Source of the DNA: Verrucomicrobiaceae bacterium UBA1938
GTDB taxonomy: Bacteria; Verrucomicrobiota; Verrucomicrobiia; Verrucomicrobiales; Verrucomicrobiaceae
DNA length: 55,821 nucleotides
Reading direction: 5' to 3'
NCBI GenBank assembly: GCA_002336895.1
Contig: DDFC01000039.1
Span: 26,587 to 82,407 of the forward strand
The notes under the pieces were generated by a model. The model was not told the DNA's origin. It saw only the letters and a program-made list of their open reading frames with translations, and ran no database searches. This document shows, piece by piece, positions 41,492 through 48,806 of this stretch. The first letter of the stretch is position 1. Each line of letters starts with the position of its first letter. A program made the position numbers and the translations under genes.

Positions 41492-42115
41492 ATGCGCCCC
41501 CTGCTCTGCCTCCTGGCCCTGCTGCTTCTGCCCTCCTGCATCCACACCTACACCACGCACTACGACTACCAGGCCACCGGCCCCGCACCGCAGCTGGGCG
41601 GCGCGGCCTTCCGGGCGGAGTTCATCCCCAAAGGCACCGAATCCGGCATGGCCCTCAGCGCCATGGTGGTGGGCGGCGCCCTCATCTCCGAGGTGGGCCC
41701 CTACCAGGTGCGCCTGCACGCCTTTGGCCAGCCGGGAGATCAGCAGTGGTTTGAGGTCAAAAGCCTGCGCCTCACCGGCAGCGACGGCTTTGACGCCGCC
41801 ATGCAGCCCCGTGGCTTCATGGGCCGCCCCGCCTTTGCCCCCACCAAGACCGCCACCACCACCCGCGCCACCCTCCTGCTGGGCCCCTACATCAAGCTGG
41901 ACGACCGCAAGCAGCGCCAGATCACCCTGGAGGCAGACATAGCCCTCATGCGCCGCAGCGGCCTCACACGCGGCACCCTGCGCCTCCCGCTGAAGCTCAC
42001 CAAAACCAAGCGGCACGAGAGCACCAACGTCATCGCCGAAATCGCCCACGACATCCGCCACCGCGACACCCCAGACATCCCCGCCGGCCTGCCCCCGCCG
42101 CCGGAGACACCGTGA
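41492..42115 (+). CDS. Hypothetical lipoprotein
   Basis: A 207-residue protein with a type II signal peptide and lipobox (LLALLLLPSCIHTYT, Cys16). The mature protein is beta-rich and basic towards the end, with GAAFRAEFIPKGTESGMAL, VGPYQVRLHAFGQPGDQQWFEVKSLRL and RQITLEADIALMRRSGLTRGTL. The C-terminus is Pro-rich. I recognise no family. It is divergent from the PEP-CTERM gene and alone in its unit, probably anchored in the outer or inner membrane. Confidence 0.75.
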   Translation: MRPLLCLLALLLLPSCIHTYTTHYDYQATGPAPQLGGAAFRAEFIPKGTESGMALSAMVVGGALISEVGPYQVRLHAFGQPGDQQWFEVKSLRLTGSDGFDAAMQPRGFMGRPAFAPTKTATTTRATLLLGPYIKLDDRKQRQITLEADIALMRRSGLTRGTLRLPLKLTKTKRHESTNVIAEIAHDIRHRDTPDIPAGLPPPPETP

Positions 42116-42150
42116 GGGCTGGGGGAAAGTCATGTCAGGAGACGCTCGGC

Positions 42151-42233
42151 GGAGGCTTGAGGACAAGCCTCCCTGCCTCGCTCCGGGCACGCGCATGCAC
42201 GGCGCAGGTAGGGCTGGCTGTCCCCAGCCAGCC
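42151..42233. repeat. Two adjacent perfect hairpins
   Basis: 42151-42172 has arms GGAGGCTTG/CAAGCCTCC; 42212-42233 has arms GGCTGGCTG and CAGCCAGCC. Both follow the lipoprotein gene. They resemble REP elements in layout but share no clear core with the other families here. The rest of 42116-42511 contains no gene. Confidence 0.7.
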
Positions 42234-42511
42234 GCCGTCGAAGCCCAGGATTTTCAGGCGAGAATCCGCCGGACAAATGGCCTGGCGCGTCGTGCTTCAT
42301 CCAAAACCTTTGCCTCTCCATCAGACCCTGTGCCCACACGCAGCGTGAGATCCCACAGCACCCCTCCGCCGCAGCACACGCAGCACTTTGCCGCTGGACA
42401 GTCCGCGCTCGTTCGTCTCCAATGCCGCGCCTCCGGCTTCTTTTCTCTCAAAAACAGCCGGAGGTGATTTCCATCTAGAAACGCAAAATCCAACAACCAC
42501 ACACCACACCC

Positions 42512-43378
42512 ATGGGCAAAATCCAATTCGGCTCCGAGGTCTACACCTGGTTCATGCAGGGGACCGGCAAAGGCTACGACAACAAGCTCGACCACATGAT
42601 CAAGGTCGCCTCAGAAGCAGGCTTCACCGGCATCGAACCAATGGTGCTGGAGATCTCCCAGAGCGCCCTCGGCTGCTCCAAGTACTGGCTTGGCCCGCAG
42701 GTGGACCCCATCAAGATGAAGGACACCCTGCAGCAGTACAACATGAAGCTCTGCGGCCTGGCCCTCGTCTGCGCCTGGGACGGCGAAACCGAAGCCCCCA
42801 ATGAAAAGGAAGCCGCCGACTTCACCATCAACTACCTGAAGCACTTCCCCGGCGCCATGCTCGGCACCGTCACCCTGCCCTCCGGCCGCACCAAGGATCT
42901 GCAAAAGCGCCGCCTCAACGTCGCCAAAAACATCAACGCCGTCTCCCAGCGCGCGCACGATGCCGGCCTCGTCTGCTCCTACCACCCCAACTCCCCGCCC
43001 GCCTCCCTCGTCCGCACCCAGGAAGACTACGACGTCGTCCTCAGCAGCCTCGACCCCAAAGTCACCGGCTGGACTCCGGACGTGGGCCACATCATCCGCG
43101 GCGGCATGGACGTCATCGCCACCCTCAACAAGTGGCAGCACCTGGTGAACCACATCCACTACAAGGACTACTCCGGCAACGGCGCCGAGCCCTGGGCCCA
43201 GATGGGCACCGGCAAGCTCGACTTCCACAAGATCACCGAATGGCTCGTCGCCCGCAACTACTCCGGCTGGATCATCTGCGAAGACGAAGCCCACTGCGCC
43301 GTGGACGACCCCGATGGCGTGACCAAGCAGAACGGCCAGTGGTGCAAAGACAACCTGCACCCCATCGCCGGACTGTAA
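42512..43378 (+). CDS. Sugar phosphate isomerase/epimerase (AP endonuclease 2-like TIM barrel)
   Basis: A 288-residue cytoplasmic TIM-barrel protein of the xylose-isomerase-like superfamily. Barrel segments are visible at IQFGSEVYTWFMQG, EAGFTGIEPMVLE (metal Glu), GLVCSYHPNSP (His), VTGWTPDVGHIIRGG (Asp/His) and WIICEDEAHCA (final Glu). Members epimerise or isomerise ketoses, inosose or related compounds using a divalent metal. Many copies occur in Verrucomicrobia, often near dehydrogenases, but here the gene stands alone, so the substrate cannot be inferred. A strong terminator follows it. Confidence 0.88.
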   Translation: MGKIQFGSEVYTWFMQGTGKGYDNKLDHMIKVASEAGFTGIEPMVLEISQSALGCSKYWLGPQVDPIKMKDTLQQYNMKLCGLALVCAWDGETEAPNEKEAADFTINYLKHFPGAMLGTVTLPSGRTKDLQKRRLNVAKNINAVSQRAHDAGLVCSYHPNSPPASLVRTQEDYDVVLSSLDPKVTGWTPDVGHIIRGGMDVIATLNKWQHLVNHIHYKDYSGNGAEPWAQMGTGKLDFHKITEWLVARNYSGWIICEDEAHCAVDDPDGVTKQNGQWCKDNLHPIAGL

Positions 43379-43437
43379 GGTGAAGCGCGAAAGCGCCTCA
43401 TCGAGCACTCAGGCCAAGGAAGCATCGAGATTCAACG

Positions 43438-43470
43438 AACGCCTTCTCCGTGATGGGGAAGGCGTTTTTT
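43438..43470 (+). terminator. Intrinsic terminator after the epimerase gene
   Basis: 9-bp stem AACGCCTTC/GAAGGCGTT with an 11-nt loop, running directly into a T-tract (TTTTTT to 43470). Confidence 0.93.
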
Positions 43471-43554
43471 GTTGGGCAATAAAGGTACTGACAAATCAAT
43501 GCACATACATACCTTCCGCACGACCAATCTACTTCGACTGTTATTTCGACGATC

Positions 43555-44058
43555 ATGAGCGAATCTCTAACAACACTAACACCTGAAGCATACATCACAC
43601 AGCGCCTTGAACAGTATCAGGGCTGGTATGACAAGAAGGCTGTCGCTGTAAAGACGCGCTATCTACGCATGAGAGCCTGTTCAGTAATCGGAGGTGCCAT
43701 TGTACCGGTGCTGATCAATGTTCAACAACCTACGTGGATGGTGTATGGACTCGATCCAATTAAAGTTGTCGTTACACTTATCAGCTTAATGGTCGTTGCC
43801 TTTGTTTCTCTTGAAAGCGTATTTCATTATCGTGAACAATGGAAGAACTATCGCTCCACCGAGCAGCTTCTTGGGCATGAACGCTTTTACTTTTTGTCTC
43901 GCGTGGGGCGTTATGCTGAACTCGATGATGAAAAGGCGTTTCGGACATTTGTCGAGAGGGTTGAAGATGCTATTGCATCTGAAAATTCGGCGACATTGAA
44001 TGTCATGACGACCGCATCTGAGACCAGCGAAACGGGTAAGAAAGCAGGCGCTTCATAA
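43555..44058 (+). CDS. DUF4231 / SLATT-like two-helix membrane protein
   Basis: A 167-residue protein whose pattern fits DUF4231: a helical start (TPEAYITQRLEQYQGWYDKKAVAVKTRYLRMR), two membrane helices (ACSVIGGAIVPVLINV and VVVTLISLMVVAFVSLES) and the characteristic VFHYREQWKNYRSTEQLLGHERFYFLSRVGRY cytoplasmic helix. The SLATT superfamily has been linked by genomic association to nucleotide-sensing conflict systems, where the protein may form membrane pores. Here no SMODS, SLOG or NTPase gene is adjacent. Base composition is clearly more AT-rich than in the flanking genes, suggesting recent transfer. Confidence 0.8.
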   Translation: MSESLTTLTPEAYITQRLEQYQGWYDKKAVAVKTRYLRMRACSVIGGAIVPVLINVQQPTWMVYGLDPIKVVVTLISLMVVAFVSLESVFHYREQWKNYRSTEQLLGHERFYFLSRVGRYAELDDEKAFRTFVERVEDAIASENSATLNVMTTASETSETGKKAGAS

Positions 44059-44192
44059 ATTTTCTTCTGCACTTATCGTGTTACAAATGGTCAGTCTCTC
44101 GGACCATTGCTTGCAGAGATGCTCGGTGCAGGCCTGCATCGGCGGCACCGCTTTCGTGGGGTGATGGATGATCCTCGCCACAGCCCGCCGTC

Positions 44193-44258
44193 CGGCCTGT
44201 GAAAGCGGTGTGGCGCTGCGCTTCCCACCGCACTCCAAGACGCTGCCGCGCTGTCAGA
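44193..44258. repeat. REP-like hairpin, family B copy 2
   Basis: Reverse complement of the element at 3482-3550: GGCCTGTGAAAGCGGTGTGG, CGCTGCGCTTCCCACCGCAC and TCCAAGACGC. It lies in the 329-bp gap (44059-44387), which otherwise shows no gene. Confidence 0.85.
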
Positions 44259-44387
44259 GCGCACCTCGCATGCGTGTCGCTGATCCATTGATTCAAGATT
44301 GCGAATCGAGCGGCTTTCTAGATTGAGCGATTGTGCGCGAGCACGGTTTGAGGCATCCTCCATGCCGTCCATTCCAATATTTGCCCG

Positions 44388-44855
44388 ATGAAAGCAGCCA
44401 GACTCATCTCAATGTCAGCAGCCGTCATTCTCGGCTCGGGCTCTTTTTCGCAGGCCATGGAAGCCGCCATCAATCAGCGATTGAGCGCAGTAGCTGACCG
44501 AGCTCAGTCACTGGGGCTGAAGGCTGGCATGACTGCTGAGGAGGTGGAGGCCATTCTGGGAAAGCCTGACAACCGCGACTGGAACACAGCCTGGGTGCAT
44601 GATGGAAAAAGCATCCGGATCTGGATGTGCGTGCAAAACCAAGCCGCCGAGCTGACCTCATGGCGCGACTGGGTCACTGATAGCCGCCGTTTTGGTTTGG
44701 GTTTCTTTCTCGTGCTCGTGAACGATCAGCTCCGGTCCCCTGTTCCTGCACTGACGTCTAAAGATGCCTATGTGCTTTCCATGCTGTCGCAGAAAGCCCC
44801 CAGAAAAGCCGCCGGGCTCTTTCCAGCGCCGATCCATACACAGGATCAACCATGA
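44388..44855 (+). CDS. Exported hypothetical protein with BamE/SmpA-like motif
   Basis: A 155-residue protein with signal peptide MKAARLISMSAAVILGSGSFSQA. The segment LGLKAGMTAEEVEAILGKPDNRDW is the motif of BamE/OmlA-like (SmpA) folds, which begin with a G-M-x-x-x-x-V-x-x-L-G-x-P turn; an NTAWVHDGKSIRIWMCV strand follows as in that fold. The rest is unrecognised. Its stop overlaps the ATG of the next gene by four bases (ATGA), so the two are translationally coupled. No function is known. Confidence 0.7.
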   Translation: MKAARLISMSAAVILGSGSFSQAMEAAINQRLSAVADRAQSLGLKAGMTAEEVEAILGKPDNRDWNTAWVHDGKSIRIWMCVQNQAAELTSWRDWVTDSRRFGLGFFLVLVNDQLRSPVPALTSKDAYVLSMLSQKAPRKAAGLFPAPIHTQDQP

Positions 44856-45244
44856 ACACCCCAAAGACCTATCATCGGCGCGGAGAGCCGGGCGGACCGG
44901 GCTGCCCGGTGGGTGTGCTGGCGGTCAGTGTCCGCAGCCAAACCGGAGGCCCCGAAACGGCTGAACTGCTTGATGCCGGACCCGATGCCACTGAGACGGA
45001 ACTGCTTCGCACCGTTGCATCGCGTCTGGGTGTTCAATGGGGGCACGATGAGTTTGGCTGGTGGGCAGCGATGAAAGGTAATGATTTCCCCAGCTGGGCC
45101 GTCTGGAGACAGGATGACTCTGGAAACAAGTTTCTGGTGGAGGCCAACCTCACCGAGCAGCAGGCGCAGTCCCTGGCCGCAGGCTTTGAGGCCAAAGGAC
45201 ACAAGCAAACCTATTGGTGCACCAACGAGAAAATCGTGTCATGA
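44852..45244 (+). CDS. Hypothetical protein coupled to the BamE-like gene
   Basis: A 130-residue soluble protein with no signal peptide; a Gly-rich start (RRGEPGGPGCPVGVLAV) precedes the main part. Trp-rich patches (GWWAAMKGNDFPSWAVWRQDD) and a helical C-terminus (LTEQQAQSLAAGFEAKGHKQTYW) are the only notable features. I do not recognise a family. Its ATG overlaps the stop of the preceding exported protein. The similarity of layout to the small gene at 51366-51644 (acidic, Trp-rich) is suggestive but unproven. Confidence 0.6.
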   Translation: MNTPKTYHRRGEPGGPGCPVGVLAVSVRSQTGGPETAELLDAGPDATETELLRTVASRLGVQWGHDEFGWWAAMKGNDFPSWAVWRQDDSGNKFLVEANLTEQQAQSLAAGFEAKGHKQTYWCTNEKIVS

Positions 45245-45300
45245 TGCGCACTGCACGCGACGTGCCCGCACCTGACGGAACAACTTGCCCGACATGCGCC

Positions 45301-45410
45301 CCCATCCCCAGCACCAACGGTGCGGCCTAGCGCAGCTCAGGGCATCGCCCTGGGGATTTGCCATCACCGGTTTCCCGGTTCTATTTCGGGAGCCCTGAAG
45401 GCGAGCTCGT
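45301..45410. repeat. Family G repeat, copy 1
   Basis: About 110 bp: CCCAGCACCAACGGTGCGGC, CTAGCGCAGCTCAGGGCATC, GCCCTGGGGATTTGCCATCA, CCGGTTTCCCGGTTC and GGGAGCCCTGAAG. It contains nested short palindromes. Same orientation as 46092-46201 and inverted relative to 46735-46840 and 51818-51918. Confidence 0.88.
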
Positions 45411-45456
45411 CCTCCGTAGCTTTAGCGAAGGGGGTGGCAGCCCAACCCAAAACGTC

Positions 45457-45996
45457 ATGTCCCAGCGCGCTGAATACCTTCTCTATGTTGTGTGTGGTTT
45501 GATCGCAGTGGCCATGCTGAGAGCAGGCATCGGCCCGGTCTATGTGATGATCGTCGCCGTCGCCATGCTGCTTCTTATTCCGCCTGTCTTTGTGAAGATG
45601 GCCATGGCCCGGAATGCCAGAAAATTTGGGCGCGAGCTGGACTCCCCTTTTCTCGCGGAGGTGCTGCTGGATGGGCAGCCTGTGGCCACGCTGACAGACC
45701 GGGTGGTCACGGAGATGTTCTGGCGCAAGTACAAGATCGCCCCGCTCGCCCCTGAGCTGGAGGACATCATCATGAATGACGACCTGTGGGATGAGGACCG
45801 CTTCACCTTCCGCGATCCTGTGAGCAAGCATGTATGCATCGCCGGAGTCTTTGCCGGAGCCCGCCCTCATGTGCGTGATGGCATCATCAACCTGCGCGGT
45901 CTGTATTTTTTGCCGGAAGCAGCCGCCCGTAAACTCTGGGACTCCTATTTCAAAGCTACGGCGGCCCGAAAGAGCACACCCACCCAATCTGAATGA
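45457..45996 (+). CDS. Hypothetical membrane-anchored protein
   Basis: A 179-residue protein; the ATG at 45457 (MSQRAEYLLYVVCG) is preferred because the open frame upstream runs through a family G repeat. Two closely spaced membrane helices (YLLYVVCGLIAVAMLRAG and VYVMIVAVAMLLLIPPVFV) are followed by a cytoplasmic part with RKFGRELDSPFLAEVLLDGQPVATLTDRVV and EMFWRKYKIAPL. The family is not recognised. It could form a unit with the next region, but two repeats separate it from the transposase gene. Confidence 0.65.
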   Translation: MSQRAEYLLYVVCGLIAVAMLRAGIGPVYVMIVAVAMLLLIPPVFVKMAMARNARKFGRELDSPFLAEVLLDGQPVATLTDRVVTEMFWRKYKIAPLAPELEDIIMNDDLWDEDRFTFRDPVSKHVCIAGVFAGARPHVRDGIINLRGLYFLPEAAARKLWDSYFKATAARKSTPTQSE

Positions 45997-46048
45997 AAAC
46001 CATCACCCATCGCGGGGTGTCGGATGATCTGCGGCCACAGTGCGCCCT

Positions 46049-46080
46049 CCGGCCTGTGAAAGCGGTGTGGCGCTTCGCCT
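46049..46080. repeat. REP-like hairpin, family B partial copy
   Basis: CCTCCGGCCTGTGAAAGCGG then TGTGGCGCTTCGCC, matching the first half of the copy at 44193-44258 in the same orientation. It lies between the membrane-protein gene and a family G repeat. Confidence 0.7.
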
Positions 46081-46091
46081 TCATCTCCCCA

Positions 46092-46201
46092 CCCATCCCC
46101 CAGCACCAAAGGTGCGGCCTAGCGCAGCCCGGGGCAACGCCCTGGGTTTGCCATCACCGGTTTCCCGGTTCTTATTCAGGGAGCCCTGAAGGGGCGGCCT
46201 A
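46092..46201. repeat. Family G repeat, copy 2 (left flank of RAYT 2)
   Basis: Matches copy 1 nearly throughout: CCCAGCACCAAAGGTGCGGC, CTAGCGCAGCCCGGGGCAAC, GCCCTGGGTTTGCCATCACC, GGTTTCCCGGTTC and GGGAGCCCTGAAGGGGCGGC. It ends 44 bp before the transposase start. The trailing GCGGCCTAACTCC recurs at 51727. Confidence 0.9.
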
Positions 46202-46244
46202 ACTCCACACGTTCCCGCCCCTCCCACGCGCATCGCCCCCGCCC

Positions 46245-46697
46245 ATGCCGCAATCGCTCGCGAACCTGTACATCCACCTGATTTTCTCCACGAAGGAGCG
46301 GGTTCCCTGCCTGTCCGCCTCGGTGCGTCCGGATCTGCATGCCTACATGGCCACGGTGCTGGCGAACCTGCACTCCCCGGCGGTGCTCATCAACTCGGTG
46401 GCGGATCACGTGCATCTGCTTTTCAACATGGGCCGCACGGTCACACTGGCGCAGGTGGTGGAGGATGTGAAAAAATCGTCCTCCAAATGGATCAAGACGC
46501 AGGACAAGATGCTGGCGGGCTTTGCGTGGCAGGCGGGATACGGGGCGTTCTCCGTCAGCGAATCCAATGTGCCCAAGGTGGCGAACTACATCCGCGATCA
46601 GGAGGAGCACCACCGCGTGAAGACGTTTCAGGAAGAGTACCGGGAGTTTCTGGCGAGGCACAAGATGCCGTTTGATGAACGGTATGTGTGGGATTGA
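46245..46697 (+). CDS. IS200/REP-type HUH transposase (RAYT 2)
   Basis: A 150-residue Y1 transposase (PF01797 type) of a different subgroup from the one at 30635. The start MPQSLANLYIHLIFSTKER is characteristic. The HUH motif is ADHVHLLF (His55, His57) and the catalytic Tyr is likely Tyr115 in GAFSVSESNVPKVANYIRDQ, followed by EEHHRVKTFQEEYREFL. The enzyme would nick and rejoin single-stranded hairpin DNA. Family G repeats lie on both sides in opposite orientations, the arrangement expected of a transposase with its own repeat family. It is intact, with no frameshift. Confidence 0.93.
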   Translation: MPQSLANLYIHLIFSTKERVPCLSASVRPDLHAYMATVLANLHSPAVLINSVADHVHLLFNMGRTVTLAQVVEDVKKSSSKWIKTQDKMLAGFAWQAGYGAFSVSESNVPKVANYIRDQEEHHRVKTFQEEYREFLARHKMPFDERYVWD

Positions 46698-46734
46698 CGC
46701 GGCCCGTGAGGGGGAGGGTTTCGGACGACACAGG

Positions 46735-46840
46735 AGTCAGGCCGCCCTTTCAGGGCTTTCCCTTGAAGAGAGGGATCGTCGGTCTGCATCCCCAGGGCGT
46801 TGCCCCGGGCTTCGCTAGGCCGCGCCGTTGGCGCTTCGGA
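46735..46840. repeat. Family G repeat, copy 3 (right flank of RAYT 2, inverted)
   Basis: GAGTCAGGCCGCCCTTTCAG, GGCTTTCCCTTGAAG, CCCAGGGCGTTGCCCCGGGC and TTCGCTAGGCCGCGCCGTTG: the reverse complement of copy 2. It begins 38 bp after the transposase stop codon. Confidence 0.9.
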
Positions 46841-46898
46841 GGGCGGCGGCTGGGCGCGGACTGCCGCGCCGTCAGAGCGTGCAATGCCGGGCTGGTAG

Positions 46899-46918
46899 GG
46901 ACGCGCTGTGTCGCGTCC
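46899..46918. repeat. Isolated short hairpin
   Basis: Stem GGACGCG/CGCGTCC with loop CTGTGT. It lies between the right family G copy and the 9-bp arrays; no gene covers it. Confidence 0.6.
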
Positions 46919-47016
46919 GTGGATTCCTTCGTCCCAATGTGGACGGGCGCCACTTCGCACTCCCCCTTTCCAACCGCGCCCCCTCTGCACCTGCACTCCG
47001 GTGTCACCCTGGCGGG

Positions 47017-47081
47017 GTTTCGGCGGTTTCGGCGGTTTCGGCGGTTTCGGCGGTTTCGGCGGTTTCGGCGGTTTTGGCGGT
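47017..47081. repeat. 9-bp tandem array 'CGC' type (left)
   Basis: Seven copies of TTTCGGCGG, the last TTTTGGCGG; on the other strand (CCGCCGAAA)n. A diverged short counterpart in opposite orientation lies at 48440-48465 (ACCGCCAAA, ACCGCCGAA, ACTGCCAAA). Confidence 0.92.
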
Positions 47082-47144
47082 GCATTTTGGGAGGTGGCTA
47101 TTTTTTCCGCTGCGGCCTGAGGTCGTGGCTGGAGGGTGCGAGGG

Positions 47145-47185
47145 GAGGTTTCGGGGGTTTTGGAGGTTTCGGAGGTTTGTTTTGA
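47145..47185. repeat. 9-bp tandem array 'CTC' type
   Basis: GGAGGTTTC, GGGGGTTTT, GGAGGTTTC and GGAGGTTTG followed by TTTTGACAGG. The inverted counterpart is at 48030-48069 (CAAAACAAACCTCCAAAACC and so on). Confidence 0.85.
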
Positions 47186-47242
47186 CAGGGGCCGTGTTTT
47201 TTTCGCGCCACCTGAAGCAGCGCTGAAGCCGGGCCGGGAGAG

Positions 47243-47285
47243 GTTTGTCAGTTCTGTCAGCTCTGTCAGTTCGTTTTCCAAGGGA
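47243..47285. repeat. 9-bp tandem array 'TGA' type
   Basis: TTTGTCAGTTCTGTCAGCTC then TGTCAGTTCGTTTTCCAAGG: three units whose complement is (CTGACAGAA/G). The inverted counterpart is 48505-48541 (GAACTGACAACACTGACAGA and GCTGACAGAG). Confidence 0.87.
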
Positions 47286-47442
47286 GAGGCTTTTTTTCGC
47301 GGAGCGCAGTACAGAGGCTGGGCAGGCAGGCTCTTGTGGAAGGAAGACGCACGCCGTGGCAGCAGAGCGCAGCACCCTGCACATGGCGGAGCCAAGAAGA
47401 AAACGTACCCGGCTGACACAAAAAAACAGACGCTCAAAAGGC

Positions 47443-47496
47443 ACTGCCAAAACTGCCGAAATACCCCGCCTCGGTAATTTCGGCAGTTTTGGCAGT
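47443..47496. repeat. Long perfect hairpin of the left half
   Basis: A 20-bp perfect inverted repeat, ACTGCCAAAACTGCCGAAAT at 47443-47462 and its complement at 47477-47496, with a 14-nt loop. Each arm is two 9-bp units. ACGTTTTGGAGTG and, further on, a T-run follow. Confidence 0.95.
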
Positions 47497-47639
47497 ACGT
47501 TTTGGAGTGAGAAATCTTTTTTTCAGCCCGCCAGCGGGAGGTGGCTCGGGACGCGCAGAGGAGGTTTCGGGGGTTTTGTTGGTTTCGGTGGTTCGTTTTC
47601 CAAGGAGGAGTTTTTGTTTCACACCGCCCGGTGCTCTCA

Positions 47640-48000
47640 GGCTGCCATCAGGGGGTGATGCTGGAAGGCCAGGAAGATGAAGAAGCCACCCTTGCATGGA
47701 AGGGTGATGCACCCTGCTGGCATACCACTCCCTACCATGAACAACCTGAAACCTCCTGCCTTGCATGCCTGGAGATGGAATCCATGGGAACATGGAGTTG
47801 TCTTCTATTGGCAGGCACAACCATCCATCTATCGATGGTATTATATGGTATTCATTCACAAAGGGTATGCCAAGGATAAGAATTCACCCCCCTGGCCCAC
47901 CTCGGTACACCATGCCAGAGCATGGCCTACAGGTACTCCTCCCCAGGCAGCCACAGGCAGGAACCTCCACCACCCAGATCCCTTCGTAGCTGGCCTCTCA
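47640..48000. other. Central part of the inverted-repeat structure, rich in short palindromes
   Basis: About 360 bp with composition unlike the rest of the window. It is full of small inverted repeats, for example CCTTGCATGGAAGG, CAGGGTGCATCACCCT-type arms at 47701-47714, GGAATCCATGGGAACATGG and CCATCCATCTATCGATGG. No plausible coding frame is present. Confidence 0.6.
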
Positions 48001-48214
48001 TTCGAGAAAATGAAAAAACACCGTGGCTCTCAAAACAAACCTCCAAAACCTCCGAAACCTCCAAAACCCCACCACACACCCCGCCCAGCCGGGCCGATGT
48101 ACATGCCTCCTTGAAAAAGGCACCAACAAAACCAACAAAACCCCCGAAACCTGCCCTCCAGGCCCGCCTGCCGCCCACTCCGGGTGGCATGAAAAAAAAT
48201 ACGCTCCTCAAAAC

Positions 48215-48273
48215 GTACTGCCAAAACTGCCAAAACCTCCCCCCCTCGATGGTTTCGGCAGTTTTGGCAGTAC
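48215..48273. repeat. Long hairpin of the right half
   Basis: Arms of 23 bp (48215-48237 and 48251-48273) with one mismatch, beginning GTACTGCCAAAACTGCC, with a 13-nt loop. It is homologous to the hairpin at 47443-47496. Confidence 0.95.
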
Positions 48274-48806
48274 ATTCTGGCGGTCTGTTTTGATCCATCA
48301 GCCAGGGGCGTTTTCATTCAGGCTCCGTCCTGTGCGTGATGGTGCGCCGTGCTGCCACGGCATGCGTCTTCATGCCACAGGCGCAGCCCAGCCAGCGTTC
48401 GGAGTCTCGCAAAATAAAACTCCCTCCCCAAAAACACACCGCCAAAACCGCCGAAACTGCCAAAACCCCCGCCAGCCGTGGCAGCAAAAAATGCCTCCCC
48501 CCTGAAAAACGAACTGACAACACTGACAGAGCTGACAGAGCACCGGCTCCAGCGGGCAGCTCAGTCGCACACAGACGCAGCACGATGCAGGAAACGGCAG
48601 CCGCCATCGCCCAGCAGATGGAGGAGCATCTGAGGCATTGCTCCAGCATTGCTGGACTCATGCAGCAGCATCGCTGTACACAGCCCACCGCAGGCCACAA
48701 GGCCCGCGCTCAGGCCATCCCCTGCCGGAAACGTCTTATTCAAAAAGCTGGCCACAGCACCGAGCGGCGCGCTAGGCTGTGGCGATCCCGCCGCAAGCCA
48801 CCTCTT

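Larger units (their letters stand above)
47016..48545. repeat. Large non-coding inverted-repeat structure built of 9-bp arrays and long hairpins
   Basis: About 1.5 kb without a credible gene. Left-half blocks recur in reverse complement in the right half at mirror positions: 47560-47615 with 48105-48160, the hairpin 47443-47496 with the hairpin 48215-48273, the 60-bp core 47342-47402 with 48309-48375, and the array 47241-47285 with 48415-48545. The midpoints all fall near 47859. Open frames here translate to simple repeats (Pro-Pro-Lys, Thr-Glu-Leu, Thr-Ala-Lys), the mark of a repeat and not of a protein. I do not recognise it as any named element. It follows RAYT 2 and its right repeat. Confidence 0.85.

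Noticed and set aside
42512..43378. TIM-barrel epimerase as the missing eboE
   Set aside because: The superfamily is generic and the gene is over 30 kb from the ebo-like genes; nothing specific links it.
43555..44058. Part of a complete CBASS-like defence locus
   Set aside because: No nucleotide cyclase, SLOG or effector gene is adjacent; only the membrane component-like gene is seen.
47017..47081. CRISPR-like repeat array
   Set aside because: Units are contiguous 9-mers with no spacers and no cas genes nearby; it is a minisatellite.
46628..47437. 269-residue open frame on the minus strand with Pro-Pro-Lys runs
   Set aside because: The frame exists only because the 9-bp repeats keep it open; it crosses a family G repeat and the end of the transposase gene and shows no domain.
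48336..48806. N-terminal extension of the lipoprotein gene
   Set aside because: It translates repeat DNA; the lipoprotein signal peptide fixes the start at 48807.
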